Notes: generated by a model from the letters alone, not told the origin. A DNA stretch of 64,000 nucleotides from Sinomonas terrae (GCF_022539255.1 NZ_JAKZBV010000001.1:3720001-3784000); one strand, 5' to 3'. Shown: positions 1 to 8,717, numbered from the stretch's first letter. Translations and numbers: made by a program.

Positions 1-551
1 CGAACATCATCAACCTGTACACGTTCGGCGTCGCGACCCAGGCCCTCGACATCCGGATCTCCCGGAAGAAGCTCTCGATCCTCGTCGGCTGCCTGTCGAT
101 GGCCGCCGTCGTCCTCTTCCTCTTCGCCCAGGACTTCGCAACGCTGCTCGACAATTGGCTCGGAACGATCGTGGCCTGGGTTGCGACGTGGGGTGGCATC
201 ATGGCCGTTCACTACTTCATCTTCGAACGCAGGCACACCGACTACAGCTACCTGTTCCTGAACCCGCGGGACACTCGCCTCAAGGCGGTCAACGCGTCCG
301 CGCTCATCGCGTTCGGCGCGGGGCTCGTCATGACGTGGTTGTTCATGTACGGGACGCTCCCGATCTTCCAGGGGCCGATCGCCACCGCCATGGGCGGCGT
401 CGACCTCTCGTGGCTCGCCGGCACCGTGACGTCCGCGGCGGTCTACTTCGCCCTCGGGTATGCCCAATTCCGGTCGCGGATCGCACACGACGTCCCACTC
501 ATGGCCGTCTCGTCGGCTCCCCCTGCACCTTCGGCACAGGGGGCGTCATGA
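1..551 (+). CDS. NCS1-family nucleobase/creatinine-type permease, C-terminal part
   Basis: The 5' end lies outside the window; the reading frame is open from base 3 and 182 residues are visible. They contain several hydrophobic segments, and the first visible stretch (NIINLYTFGV) resembles the NCS1 (cytosine/purine/allantoin permease) signature near TM8. The stop overlaps the creatininase start by ATGA, so the two are probably cotranscribed. From context it likely imports creatinine or a related ring compound with a cation. That substrate is inference; family membership is fairly secure but rests on the C-terminal third only. Confidence 0.75.
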   Translation, partial: NIINLYTFGVATQALDIRISRKKLSILVGCLSMAAVVLFLFAQDFATLLDNWLGTIVAWVATWGGIMAVHYFIFERRHTDYSYLFLNPRDTRLKAVNASALIAFGAGLVMTWLFMYGTLPIFQGPIATAMGGVDLSWLAGTVTSAAVYFALGYAQFRSRIAHDVPLMAVSSAPPAPSAQGAS

Positions 552-1345
552 GCGTGTTCATGGAAGACCTCGACGCCTTCACCTACCGCGAGCGCCTCGC
601 GACCGGGAACCGGCTCGTGATCGTGCCGGTCGGGTCGGTCGAGCAGCACGGCCCGCACCTCCCCCTCACGACTGACGTCCTGCTCGCCCGCGCTGTGAGC
701 GGCCGGCTCGCGCAGGCGGTCGGAGCCCTCGTCGCCGCGCCCGTCGTGTACGGCTACAAGTCCCAGCAGCGTTCGGGGGGCGGCAACCACCTCGGCGGCA
801 CGACGAGCCTCGACGCGACGACGATGATCGCCATTGCCCGCACTCTCACGCACGAGTTCGCGCGGCACGGAGCCGAAGGGGTCATCTTCCTCAATGGCCA
901 CTTCGAGAACTACCAGTTCCTGTACGAGGGGGCCGAGCTCGCGACCAGGGAGCTCGCAGCGCGGGGCAGTGATCTCGAGGCCATGCTCCTCTCCTACTGG
1001 GACTTCGTGGACGACGCGACCCTCGAAGAGGTCTACGCGGGGAGCTTCCCCGGCTGGGATGTGGAGCACGGAGGGGTCCTCGAGACGTCGCTCATGCTCC
1101 ACCTCCATCCAGAACTCGTGGACCTCGGACGGGTCATGGACTTCCCGCCCGCGGAGCTGCCCCGCTACGACCTCCTGCCGGTCCGCCCCGAACTCACCCC
1201 CGCCTCGGGCTGCCTCTCCTCGGCGGCGAGAGGCTCCGCGGGGGCGGGTCGCCTGCTGCTTGAGCGGACGACGACGGCGCTCACCGAGGCGGTGGACGGT
1301 GCGTTTCAACGCAACCTCGTTGCATCCACGGAGACAAACCCTTGA
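548..1345 (+). CDS. crnA: Creatininase (creatinine amidohydrolase)
   Basis: A 265-residue protein of normal creatininase length (about 260). It interconverts creatinine and creatine in the cytoplasm. Metal ligands of the family are visible: E32, H34 and D43 in VEQHGPHLPLTTD, then NGHFEN around residue 120, and the EHGGVLETSLML block. The segment YGYKSQQRSGGGNH is characteristic of true creatininases rather than of the wider family (MftE, ArfB). The start is chosen from the AGGGGG ribosome site about 5 nt upstream and the 4-nt overlap with the permease. Its 3' end contains a copy of the operator seen before the next gene. Confidence 0.93.
   Translation: MSVFMEDLDAFTYRERLATGNRLVIVPVGSVEQHGPHLPLTTDVLLARAVSGRLAQAVGALVAAPVVYGYKSQQRSGGGNHLGGTTSLDATTMIAIARTLTHEFARHGAEGVIFLNGHFENYQFLYEGAELATRELAARGSDLEAMLLSYWDFVDDATLEEVYAGSFPGWDVEHGGVLETSLMLHLHPELVDLGRVMDFPPAELPRYDLLPVRPELTPASGCLSSAARGSAGAGRLLLERTTTALTEAVDGAFQRNLVASTETNP
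1310..1324. promoter_or_regulatory. Upstream operator copy inside the creatininase 3' end
   Basis: CGCAACCTCGTTGCA reads GCAAC-3 nt-GTTGC on both strands. It matches the palindrome at 1373-1387 with the same 3-nt centre. The two centres (1317 and 1380) are 63 bp apart, which is six turns of B-DNA, so the sites would face the same side of the helix. An overlapping inverted repeat TGCGTT-2-AACGCA sits at 1300-1313. Role as a repressor site is inference. Confidence 0.55.
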
Positions 1346-1398
1346 CCGTGATCTAGCACACTCGTATTCTGATGCAACAGCGTTGCATTTATAGCAAC
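1342..1398 (+). promoter_or_regulatory. SigA-type promoter with overlapping palindromic operator
   Basis: A -35 box TTGACC (1342-1347) and a -10 box TATTCT (1365-1370) are separated by exactly 17 bp. The predicted start of transcription (about 1377) falls inside the perfect palindrome ATGCAACAGCGTTGCAT (1372-1388). A second arm pair, GTTGC-7-GCAAC, follows at 1382-1398. Such placement suits a repressor that blocks transcription of the MFS-creatinase unit; the IclR gene at 4106 is the obvious candidate. The boxes are seen directly; the regulator is inferred. Confidence 0.75.
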
Positions 1399-1420
1399 CC
1401 AAATCCCCCTGGTGGTTCCC

Positions 1421-2749
1421 ATGAGCACTGACAAGCCCTCTTTGGCCCACGCAACATCGGCCCCGCTGGCCTCCGGACTCGGCAAAGACGCCCGCCGGCG
1501 CGTTATCTGGGGCAGCTTCATCGGCAACTTCGTCGAATGGTTCGACTACGCCGTCTACGGCTACCTCGCCTCGACGATCGCCTCGGCGTTCTTCCCCGAC
1601 TCGGACAAGCAGACAGCGCTCCTCGCGACGTTCGCGGTCTTCGCGATCTCGTTCTTCGTGCGGCCGCTCGGCGGCTTCATCTGGGGCCACATCGGCGATC
1701 GGCTCGGCCGCCGCACTGCCCTTTCGATCTCGATCCTGATCATGAGCGGCGCGACGTTCTGCATCGCGCTCATCCCGTCGTACAGCCTCATCGGGGTCGG
1801 CGCGCCGATCATCCTGCTCGTCATCCGCGTCATCCAGGGCTTCTCGGCGGCCGGGGAGTACGCGGGAGCCTCGGCGTTCCTCGTCGAGTACGCCCCGGCC
1901 CACCGCCGCGGGATGTACGCCGCCGTCGTCCCCGCTTCGACGGCAGCCGGCCTCCTGCTGGGCTCGCTGCTCGCGGCGGTACTCTCGGTTGTCCTGAGTA
2001 CGCAGCAGATGGCCGAGTGGGGCTGGCGGCTGCCGTTCCTCCTCGCCGCGCCGATGGGGCTCATCGGCCGGTACATCCGGACCAAGCTCGAGGACACCCC
2101 GGTGTTCCGCGAGCTCGCCCACGAGGACAAGGTCGACCACGCGCCGATCAAGGACATGTTCACGCTGCACTGGCGCTCCCTCGTGCTCGCGGTGGGCGCC
2201 GTGCTGCTCAACGCCGTCGGCTTCTACGTGATCCTCTCCTACATGCCCACCTACCTCTCCACCGAGCTCGGGTTCGGGGCCACGGAGTCGTTCGTCGCGA
2301 CGACGATCGCGCTCGTCACGTACATCGGCTTCATCTTCCTCACCGGCCTCGCGTCGGACCGGTTCGGCCGGAGGCGGGTCCTCATCACGGCGTCGGTGCT
2401 GTTCGCCGTACTCACGGTCCCGGCCTTCATGCTCCTCGACGCGGGCAACTTCGCCGTGATCCTGCTCGTCGAGATCTTCCTGGGCGGCATGCTCACGCTC
2501 AACGACGGAACCCTGCCGAGCTTCCTCGCGGAGCTCTTCCCCACCCGGATCCGCTACTCAGGCTTCGCGGTGAGCTTCAACCTCGCCAACGCTCTCTTCG
2601 GCGGCACGGCTCCGTTCGTCGCAACGCTCCTCATCGGAGTCCTCCACACCAAGCTCGCCCCGGCCTGGTACCTCGTGGCCGCCGCGCTCGTCTCACTCGT
2701 CGCCGTGCTGTGCGCGAAGGAGACCTACAAGAAGCCTCTGGCCAACTGA
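1421..2749 (+). CDS. MFS transporter, metabolite:H+ symporter (MHS/ProP-like)
   Basis: 442 residues with about 12 hydrophobic segments. GNFVEWFDYAVYGYLA in the first helix and GDRLGRR in the loop between TM2 and TM3 are typical of the MHS branch of the major facilitator superfamily, which moves small charged metabolites with protons. The in-frame GTG at 1412 lacks a good ribosome site; ATG 1421 follows GGTGG. It lies between creatininase and creatinase, directly downstream of the operator-controlled promoter, so import of creatine or creatinine is likely. The substrate cannot be read from sequence. Confidence 0.88.
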   Translation: MSTDKPSLAHATSAPLASGLGKDARRRVIWGSFIGNFVEWFDYAVYGYLASTIASAFFPDSDKQTALLATFAVFAISFFVRPLGGFIWGHIGDRLGRRTALSISILIMSGATFCIALIPSYSLIGVGAPIILLVIRVIQGFSAAGEYAGASAFLVEYAPAHRRGMYAAVVPASTAAGLLLGSLLAAVLSVVLSTQQMAEWGWRLPFLLAAPMGLIGRYIRTKLEDTPVFRELAHEDKVDHAPIKDMFTLHWRSLVLAVGAVLLNAVGFYVILSYMPTYLSTELGFGATESFVATTIALVTYIGFIFLTGLASDRFGRRRVLITASVLFAVLTVPAFMLLDAGNFAVILLVEIFLGGMLTLNDGTLPSFLAELFPTRIRYSGFAVSFNLANALFGGTAPFVATLLIGVLHTKLAPAWYLVAAALVSLVAVLCAKETYKKPLAN

Positions 2750-2787
2750 CTTCCTCTCACCATCACAACCCCTTATTAAGGAGAACC

Positions 2788-4038
2788 ATGCCCATCGACA
2801 CCACCGTCACCTCGGTTTCCGAGCTCGAGCGCCTCAAGGTCCTGCACAACGGGACCAAGCAGCCGCTCACGTTCTCTGATGCCGAATTCGAGCGTCGCCT
2901 CGCCGGCCTCCGGAAGATCATGGCGGAGAAGGAGCTGGACGCCGTCGTCCTCACCTCGTACCAGAGCATCAAGTACTACTCCGATTTCCTCTTCACGTAC
3001 TTCGGCCGTTCCTACGCGCTCCTCGTCACCCCCGACGACCAGGTGACGGTCACCGCGAACATCGACGCCGGCATGCCGTGGCGCCGCAGCTACGGCGAGA
3101 ACATCGTGTACACGGACTGGCGGCGAGACAACTTCTACTTCGGGCTGCAGGAGGCGCTGCGGCAGCGCGGCATCACGGCGAAGCGCCTCGGCATCGAGGA
3201 CGACACGGTCCCGCAGCTCCAACGCGAGCGGATCGCGGCGGCGTTCCCGGGCGCGGCGCTCGTGGACGTCTCGCAGGCCGCGATGCGGCAGCGCATGATC
3301 AAGTCGCCCGAGGAGATCGAGGTCATCAAGCACGGCGCCCGCATCGGCGACCTCGGGGGCGAGGCCATCAAGGCCGCGATCCGCGAGGGCATCTCCGAGT
3401 ACGAGGTCGCGCTCATCGGCACGGAGGCCATGGTCCACGAGATTGCGCGCACGTTCCCCGACTCCGAAATCCGCGACACCTGGGTGTGGTTCCAATCCGG
3501 CATCAACACCGACGGCGCGCACAACTGGGCGACGACGAGGAAGCTGCAGAAGGGCGACATCCTCTCGCTCAACTGCTTCCCCATGACCTCCGGCTACTAC
3601 ACCGCGCTCGAGCGCACGATGTTCCTGGGCCAGCCCGACGCCCGCTCGCTCGAGCTATGGGAGATCAACGTCGAGGTGCACCGCCGCGGCCTCGAGCTCA
3701 TCAAGCCCGGTGCGGTCTGCAAGGACATCGCGGCCGAGCTCAACGAGATATACATCTCGCACGGCCTTCTCCCGAATCGCACGTTCGGCTACGGCCACTC
3801 GTTCGGCGTCCTCTCGCACTACTACGGACGCGAGGCCGGCCTCGAGCTGCGCGAGGACATCGAGACGGTGCTCGAGCCCGGGATGGTCGTCTCGATGGAG
3901 CCCATGATCACGGTGGCCGAGGGCCAGCCGGGCGCGGGCGGCTACCGCGAGCACGACATCCTCGTGGTCGGCAAGGACGGGGCCGAGAACATCACGAAGT
4001 TCGGCTTCGGGCCGGAGAACAACATCATCCAAGGCTGA
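2788..4038 (+). CDS. Creatinase (creatine amidinohydrolase)
   Basis: 416 residues of the M24/pita-bread fold. Creatinase hydrolyses creatine to sarcosine and urea as a cytoplasmic dimer without metal. The catalytic histidine is H245 in GINTDGAHN, equivalent to His232 of the Pseudomonas enzyme. Other family blocks include LSNCFPM-like LSLNCFPM, GYYTALERT, FGYGHSFG, LSHYYGREAGLELRED and a C-terminal ENITKFGFGPENNI, all very close to characterised creatinases rather than Xaa-Pro peptidases. AAGGAG lies 6 nt before the ATG. With creatininase it forms a two-step creatinine pathway; no sarcosine oxidase or urease is in view. Confidence 0.93.
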   Translation: MPIDTTVTSVSELERLKVLHNGTKQPLTFSDAEFERRLAGLRKIMAEKELDAVVLTSYQSIKYYSDFLFTYFGRSYALLVTPDDQVTVTANIDAGMPWRRSYGENIVYTDWRRDNFYFGLQEALRQRGITAKRLGIEDDTVPQLQRERIAAAFPGAALVDVSQAAMRQRMIKSPEEIEVIKHGARIGDLGGEAIKAAIREGISEYEVALIGTEAMVHEIARTFPDSEIRDTWVWFQSGINTDGAHNWATTRKLQKGDILSLNCFPMTSGYYTALERTMFLGQPDARSLELWEINVEVHRRGLELIKPGAVCKDIAAELNEIYISHGLLPNRTFGYGHSFGVLSHYYGREAGLELREDIETVLEPGMVVSMEPMITVAEGQPGAGGYREHDILVVGKDGAENITKFGFGPENNIIQG

Positions 4039-4065
4039 CAACATCATCGAGGCATAACAACCAGC

Positions 4066-4091
4066 GTGGCGGGGTCGCGAGGCCCCGCCAC
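4066..4091 (+). terminator. Hairpin after creatinase
   Basis: GTGGCGGGG and CCCCGCCAC form a 9-bp stem with an 8-nt loop, 27 nt past the creatinase stop and 15 nt before the IclR start. There is no T run, so it may be a weak or attenuating terminator. Confidence 0.5.
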
Positions 4092-4105
4092 TTAGGGTGG
4101 AATCC

Positions 4106-4846
4106 ATGACTGGCCCCTCCCCTATCTCGAACGCCGTGGCCGTGCTGCGCTGCTTCAGCGTCGACGAGCCGCTGCTCGGCGTCACCGACATCGCGGCCCG
4201 CGTGGGATTGCACAAGAGCTCGGTCTCGCGAATCCTCGCGATCCTCGAGGCCGAGGGCCTCGTGGAGCGGGACGAGCCGACGCGCCGCTTCAGGCTTGGT
4301 CTCGGCATCATCGGGATCGCCGGGCCGCTCCTCGCGGACCTCGACGAGCGCCGCGTCGCCTACCCCGCGCTGCGGGAGCTCGCCGAGCGAACCGGCGAGA
4401 CGAGTGCGCTCCTCCTGTGGAACGGGAGCGAAGCGGTCTCCGTGGAGCAGATCCCGAGCCGGCACCAAGTCAAGCACACCACGACGCTCGGGACGCGGTA
4501 CGCCACGACGCTCTCGGCCTCCGTCCAAGTCTTCCTCGCGGCCGAGACGGCCGAGCGCGTGCGCGAGGCGCTCGGGGGTACCGATGACGAGCTCGAGGCC
4601 TACCTCGCCCGGCTCGCCGAAGTGTCAGAGCGGGGATACGCCGTCAACTATGGCGAGACATCGTCAGAGGAAGTCGGTGTCGCCGCGCCCGTGTACGACC
4701 ACCGGGGCGAGATCGTCGCCGCAGTGCTCATTTCGGCCCCGCGCTTCCGCATCTCCCCCGAGCAGGTCACGGACCTCGGAAAGGCCTGCGCCGAGACCGC
4801 CGCGGAGGTAACGCGGCGGCTCGGCGGGGCGCCCAGGACTTCTTAG
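4106..4846 (+). CDS. IclR-family transcriptional regulator
   Basis: 246 residues: an N-terminal winged helix-turn-helix (LLGVTDIAARVGLHKSSVSR, about residues 24-43) followed by the GAF-like effector domain of IclR proteins. AGGGTGG about 5 nt before ATG 4106 favours this start over GTG 4097. It follows the creatinine genes on the same strand, and the paired 15-bp palindromes upstream of the MFS gene have the size and symmetry expected for an IclR dimer pair. It is probably the local regulator, responding to creatinine or a breakdown product (inference). Confidence 0.9.
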   Translation: MTGPSPISNAVAVLRCFSVDEPLLGVTDIAARVGLHKSSVSRILAILEAEGLVERDEPTRRFRLGLGIIGIAGPLLADLDERRVAYPALRELAERTGETSALLLWNGSEAVSVEQIPSRHQVKHTTTLGTRYATTLSASVQVFLAAETAERVREALGGTDDELEAYLARLAEVSERGYAVNYGETSSEEVGVAAPVYDHRGEIVAAVLISAPRFRISPEQVTDLGKACAETAAEVTRRLGGAPRTS

Positions 4847-4852
4847 GACTTC

Positions 4853-6298
4853 TTAGGACGACGCCGCGGCGCGCTGCGCTGGGGCCGCAACCTCGCGCCC
4901 GACCCGAGGCATGCAGAGGACGGCGACGACCGTGAGCAGGGTCCCGACCAGAACCGCAAAGAACACGGTGTCCGAGGCCGAGATGATCGTGTGGGGGTTC
5001 GTGCTGCCGTTGGGCGTCCTCGCGTAGATCGCGTTCGCGACGGCGCCGAATACCGCGACGCCGAGGGAGCTGCCGATCGAGCGGGCGAACATGTTGGTGC
5101 CGGTCACGACGCCGCGTTCGTTCCATTCGACGCTCGACTGGGCGGCGATGAGGGTCGGCGTCGCGACGAGACCGAGCCCGAGGCCGACGACGAAGCAGCT
5201 CACCGCGACGAGCACGACGTTCGGGGTCTGCGCCGAGAGGGCGAGGACGCTCGCGCCGACCACGGAGATCACGATCCCGATGAGGGCCGTGTTCCGGAAA
5301 CCGATGCGCAGGTAGAGCTTCCCGGATTGGGACGCGCTGATGGGCCACCCGATCGTCAGCGCGGCGAGCGCGAGGCCCGCAAGCACGGGCGAGACCGAAA
5401 GGGCCCCTTCGAGGAACGTGGGGACGTAGGACGTGAGCCCGAGGATGATGGCGCCGACGCCGAAGGAGATGAGCGTCGTGGTGAGCAGGAGCCTGCGCGA
5501 AATGACCCACAGCGGAAGGACCGGCTCCGTGGCGCGCCGCTCGGCGAAGACGAAGGCCACGAGCAGCACCGCGCCGATCACGAAGACACCGATGCCCAAG
5601 GACGAGTTCCACGCCCAGGCCTGTCCGCCTTCGAGGGCGCCGAGGATGATGAGGGTCATCGCGCCAGTGAGGAGCGCCGAGCCGGTGTAGTCGATGCGGT
5701 GCCGAGCACGCTCGATCTTCTCGTGGAACGTGCGGACGAGCATCCACCCCGCAAGCACGCACAGGGGCACGTTGATGAGGAAGATCCCGCGCCAGATGCC
5801 GAGCGAGGAGAAGACGCCGCCCAGCGTCGGTCCGACGACAGAGGAGATGGCCCACACGCTCGCGAGGTAGCCCTGGACCTTCGCGCGTTCTGCGAGCGAG
5901 TAGATATCGCCCGCAATCGTGATCGCCATGGGCTGGACGGCTCCGGCCCCGAGGCCCTGCAGGACGCGGAATGCGATAAGGGCTGGCATGCTGACCGCGA
6001 CGCCACAGAGGATCGAGCCGAGCATGAAGAGCCCGATGCCGGCCAAGACGATCGGCTTTCGCCCGACCATGTCCGAGAGCTTCGCGTAGACGGGCACCGA
6101 CACCGCCTGGGCGAGCAGATAGCCCGAGAAGAGCCACGGGAAGGACGAGAACCCTCCGACGTCGCGGACGATAGACGGCACCGCGGTCGCGACGATCGTC
6201 GAATCAATCGCGACCAAGGCGGTCGTGAGCATCAGAGCGATGAGGATGGGGCCACGTTCCGAGCGAAAGCCCACTCCCTCGGCGTGTGTCTTCGTCAT
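4853..6298 (-). CDS. MFS transporter, DHA2 (EmrB/QacA) drug-efflux type
   Basis: 481 residues with about 14 hydrophobic segments. TTALVAIDSTIVATAVPSIV in TM1, AKLSDMVGRKP in the TM2-TM3 loop and RVLQGLGAGAVQPM are standard for the 14-TM DHA2 branch, which exports lipophilic compounds using protons. The frame stays open upstream to 6400, but that stretch looks non-coding and ATG 6298 begins the usual short cytoplasmic tail. It converges on the IclR gene with only 6 bp between stop codons; the decamer GACTTCTTAG is duplicated there. The substrate is unknown. Confidence 0.87.
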   Translation of the reverse strand: MTKTHAEGVGFRSERGPILIALMLTTALVAIDSTIVATAVPSIVRDVGGFSSFPWLFSGYLLAQAVSVPVYAKLSDMVGRKPIVLAGIGLFMLGSILCGVAVSMPALIAFRVLQGLGAGAVQPMAITIAGDIYSLAERAKVQGYLASVWAISSVVGPTLGGVFSSLGIWRGIFLINVPLCVLAGWMLVRTFHEKIERARHRIDYTGSALLTGAMTLIILGALEGGQAWAWNSSLGIGVFVIGAVLLVAFVFAERRATEPVLPLWVISRRLLLTTTLISFGVGAIILGLTSYVPTFLEGALSVSPVLAGLALAALTIGWPISASQSGKLYLRIGFRNTALIGIVISVVGASVLALSAQTPNVVLVAVSCFVVGLGLGLVATPTLIAAQSSVEWNERGVVTGTNMFARSIGSSLGVAVFGAVANAIYARTPNGSTNPHTIISASDTVFFAVLVGTLLTVVAVLCMPRVGREVAAPAQRAAASS

Positions 6299-6456
6299 GA
6301 CTTTCGTTCTCTTCTGTGGAGGCGTGCGTGGCACGAATGGCCAGAGTCCTAAAGCAGCAACCCCGGAAGGGGCGGGATTAGTCCCGTCCTTGGAGTTCAA
6401 TCTGCCGCTCAGGGTAGGTCTGCGAGTCCTAGGAAGGGCAGGGGATGGCCTCCTCC

Positions 6457-6485
6457 CTGACAGTTGCAGCCAGCCTGTGTAGCGT
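6457..6485 (+). promoter_or_regulatory. Candidate promoter of the alcohol dehydrogenase gene, leaderless
   Basis: CTGACA (6457-6462), 17 bp, TAGCGT (6480-6485). The -10 box ends 6 nt before the ATG at 6492, and no ribosome site precedes that ATG, which fits a leaderless transcript. The matches to consensus are moderate. Confidence 0.4.
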
Positions 6486-6491
6486 GGATCT

Positions 6492-7532
6492 ATGCCTACA
6501 GCACGTGCCTACGCGGCTCCGTCCGCGACCGAACCCCTTGTCCCCACCACGATCGAACGGCGCGAGCCCGGCCCCCACGAGGTCCTCATTGCCATCAAGT
6601 TCGCTGGCATCTGCCACTCCGACATCCACACCGCCCGCGGCGAATGGGGCGCCATCTCCTATCCCATCGTCACGGGGCACGAGATCGCCGGAGTCGTGGA
6701 GGCGATCGGGGCCGAGGTGAGCAAGTACGCCGTCGGTGACCGGGTCGGCGTCGGCTGCTACGTCGACTCGTGCCGCAAGTGCGCGAACTGCCTCGCCGGG
6801 GAGGAGCAGTACTGCCTCGAAGGCGAGATCGGCACCTACAACGCGATCGGCCGCGACGGCAAACCCACCGCCGGCGGGTACAGCACCCACATCACCGTCG
6901 AGGAGGACTACGTCCTGCGCATTCCCGACGCCCTCGACCTCGACGTCGCCGCCCCGCTCCTGTGCGCGGGCATCACCCTGTACTCCCCGCTCAAGACCTG
7001 GAACGCCGGGCCCGGCAAGCAGGTCGCGATCGTCGGGATGGGCGGTCTCGGGCACATGGGCGTCAAAATCGCCCACGCCCTCGGCGCTGAGGTCTCGGTC
7101 ATCAGCCAGTCCCTCAAGAAGCAGGACGACGCCTTCCGGCTCGGCGCCGACCACTACTACGCGAGCTCGGACGAGAGCACCTTCGAGGACCTCAAGGGCC
7201 GCTTCGACCTGATCGTGAGCACCGTCTCCTCCGATCTGGACCTCGACGCCTACCTGGGACTGCTGGCACTCGACGGGACGTTCGTCGCCGCGGGCCTGCC
7301 GGAGAACGCCATGAGCTTCGGCCCGGGCTCGCTCGTCGGCTTCCGCCGCCGGCTCGCCGGGACCAAGAACGGCGGCATCCGCCAGACCCAGGAGATGCTC
7401 GATTTCTGCGCCGAGCACGGGCTCGGGGCAGAAATCGAGGTCATCCCCGCGGAGAAGATCAACGAGGCGTGGGAGCGCGTCGTCGCAAGCGACGTCCGCT
7501 ACCGCTTCGTGATCGACACGGCCACTCTCTAA
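6492..7532 (+). CDS. Zinc-dependent NAD(P) alcohol dehydrogenase (YahK/CAD-like)
   Basis: 346 residues of the medium-chain dehydrogenase family. Catalytic zinc ligands are in GICHSDIH and GHE, and the four structural-zinc cysteines in CRKCANC...C. The nucleotide site GMGGLGHMGVKIA is followed by SQS after the second strand, which favours NADPH. Closest group: cinnamyl-alcohol/broad aldehyde reductases such as YahK. It reduces aldehydes in the cytoplasm. It is divergent from the DHA2 transporter and converges on the formaldehyde-dehydrogenase-type gene 17 bp away. Confidence 0.88.
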   Translation: MPTARAYAAPSATEPLVPTTIERREPGPHEVLIAIKFAGICHSDIHTARGEWGAISYPIVTGHEIAGVVEAIGAEVSKYAVGDRVGVGCYVDSCRKCANCLAGEEQYCLEGEIGTYNAIGRDGKPTAGGYSTHITVEEDYVLRIPDALDLDVAAPLLCAGITLYSPLKTWNAGPGKQVAIVGMGGLGHMGVKIAHALGAEVSVISQSLKKQDDAFRLGADHYYASSDESTFEDLKGRFDLIVSTVSSDLDLDAYLGLLALDGTFVAAGLPENAMSFGPGSLVGFRRRLAGTKNGGIRQTQEMLDFCAEHGLGAEIEVIPAEKINEAWERVVASDVRYRFVIDTATL

Positions 7533-7548
7533 CGCGGCACCCGCGCGG

Positions 7549-8682
7549 CTACGGGTGCAGGAGCACCTTCGTGTAGCCGTCGACGCGCTTGTCGAACTTC
7601 TCGTAGGCATCCGGCGCCTCGTCGAGCCCGACCTCATGCGACACGATGAGGGAGGGCTCGGCGCGGCCCGCGATGATGAGATCGCGCAGGTACCGGTTGT
7701 ACTTCTTCACCGGGCACTGGCCGCCCGCGATGCTGATGCCCTTCGTGAACGCCGTTCCGTAGTCGAACGCGATGCGGCCCTGCTTCGCCAGATCGTTGGC
7801 CGCGCCCGGGTCCTGGGGCATGTAGACGCCCACCACGCCGATGTGCCCGGTCGCGCGGACGGCCTGAATGAGGTTGTCGAGGACCATCTCGGGGTGTTCC
7901 TGCCCGGTCGCATCGTGGGCCTGATAGCCGACAGCCTCGATCCCGCAGTCAGCGCCGACGCCGCTCGTCGCGTTCATCACGACCTCGGTCGGATCCTCGT
8001 TCGCGAAGTTGATCGCGGTCGCGCCGAGACGCTCCGCGAGCGCGAGGCGGTCCGGCTCCTTGTCCACGACGAAGACCTGCGAGGCTCCGCGGATCAGTGA
8101 GCTATACGCCGCGAGCTGTCCGACCGGACCCGCGCCGAACACTACGACCGAGTGTCCCGGGCTCACGCCCGCAAGCTCCGAGCCGTGGTACCCGGTCGGG
8201 AAGATGTCGGAGAGCAGCGTGAAGTCGCTCTCGTGCTCCTTGCCCTCCGGCAGCTTGAGCAGGTTGAAGTCCGCCCACGGGACGCGCAGGAGCTCCGCCT
8301 GACCGCCCCAGTAACCGCCCATCTTGGGGTAGCCGTAGCCGGCGCCCGGCGTACCGGTCGGGTTGGCGCGGAGGCAGGCCGACGTGAACCCCTCGTTGCA
8401 GTTGCGGCACGTCCCGCAGGCAATGTTGAACGGCACCGACACTCGGTCGCCGACCTTGACTCGATTGACCGCCGAGCCGACTTCCTCGACGATCCCCATA
8501 TTCTCGTGGCCGATCACCATCCCCTGCTCGAGTTCCGCGCGTCCCTCATAGGGGTGCAGGTCGGAACCGCAGATGTTCGAGGTCGTGATGCGGATGATGG
8601 CATCCAAGGGTTCCTCGATGCGAGGATCCTCCACCTCTTCGACGGTGACGTTGAACGGGCCCTGATACACGACAGCTTTCAT
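7549..8682 (-). CDS. fdhA: Glutathione-independent formaldehyde dehydrogenase-like zinc enzyme
   Basis: 377 residues of the zinc medium-chain family. N-terminal MKAVVYQGP, ICGSDLHPYEGR, GHENMGIVEEVG and the cysteine cluster CGTCRNCNEGFTSAC match the FdhA/threonine-dehydrogenase-like group; FGAGPVGQLAA is the NAD site. Family members oxidise formaldehyde or small aldehydes and alcohols; the precise substrate here is not certain. A GTGT-N16-GGGTAA promoter-like site ends 9 nt before the ATG, so the transcript may be leaderless and stress-controlled. Confidence 0.85.
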   Translation of the reverse strand: MKAVVYQGPFNVTVEEVEDPRIEEPLDAIIRITTSNICGSDLHPYEGRAELEQGMVIGHENMGIVEEVGSAVNRVKVGDRVSVPFNIACGTCRNCNEGFTSACLRANPTGTPGAGYGYPKMGGYWGGQAELLRVPWADFNLLKLPEGKEHESDFTLLSDIFPTGYHGSELAGVSPGHSVVVFGAGPVGQLAAYSSLIRGASQVFVVDKEPDRLALAERLGATAINFANEDPTEVVMNATSGVGADCGIEAVGYQAHDATGQEHPEMVLDNLIQAVRATGHIGVVGVYMPQDPGAANDLAKQGRIAFDYGTAFTKGISIAGGQCPVKKYNRYLRDLIIAGRAEPSLIVSHEVGLDEAPDAYEKFDKRVDGYTKVLLHP

Positions 8683-8691
8683 GGCCGCGTC

Positions 8692-8717
8692 TTACCCCCG
8701 CGCCCACACCCCAACAC
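8692..8717 (-). promoter_or_regulatory. SigB-type promoter of the formaldehyde dehydrogenase gene
   Basis: On the minus strand GTGT (8717-8714), 16 bp, GGGTAA (8697-8692). This fits the GNNT-N14-16-GGGTA pattern described for Streptomyces SigB. Nine nucleotides separate GGGTAA from the ATG. The palindrome CCAACACTGTTGG (8711-8723) covers the -35 element and may be an operator. Confidence 0.55.

Noticed and set aside
443..2170. Long open frame antisense to the creatininase and MFS genes
   Set aside because: Arg/Glu-rich composition typical of the complement of GC-rich coding DNA; no family features or ribosome site.
4847..4862. Duplicated GACTTCTTAG as an attachment site
   Set aside because: Ten bases, directly adjacent copies between two stop codons; small slippage duplication is enough to explain it.
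6361..6402. Hairpin GGCGGGA-TTAG-TCCCGTC in the gap between the efflux and alcohol dehydrogenase genes as a riboswitch
   Set aside because: A single short imperfect stem with no conserved riboswitch core.
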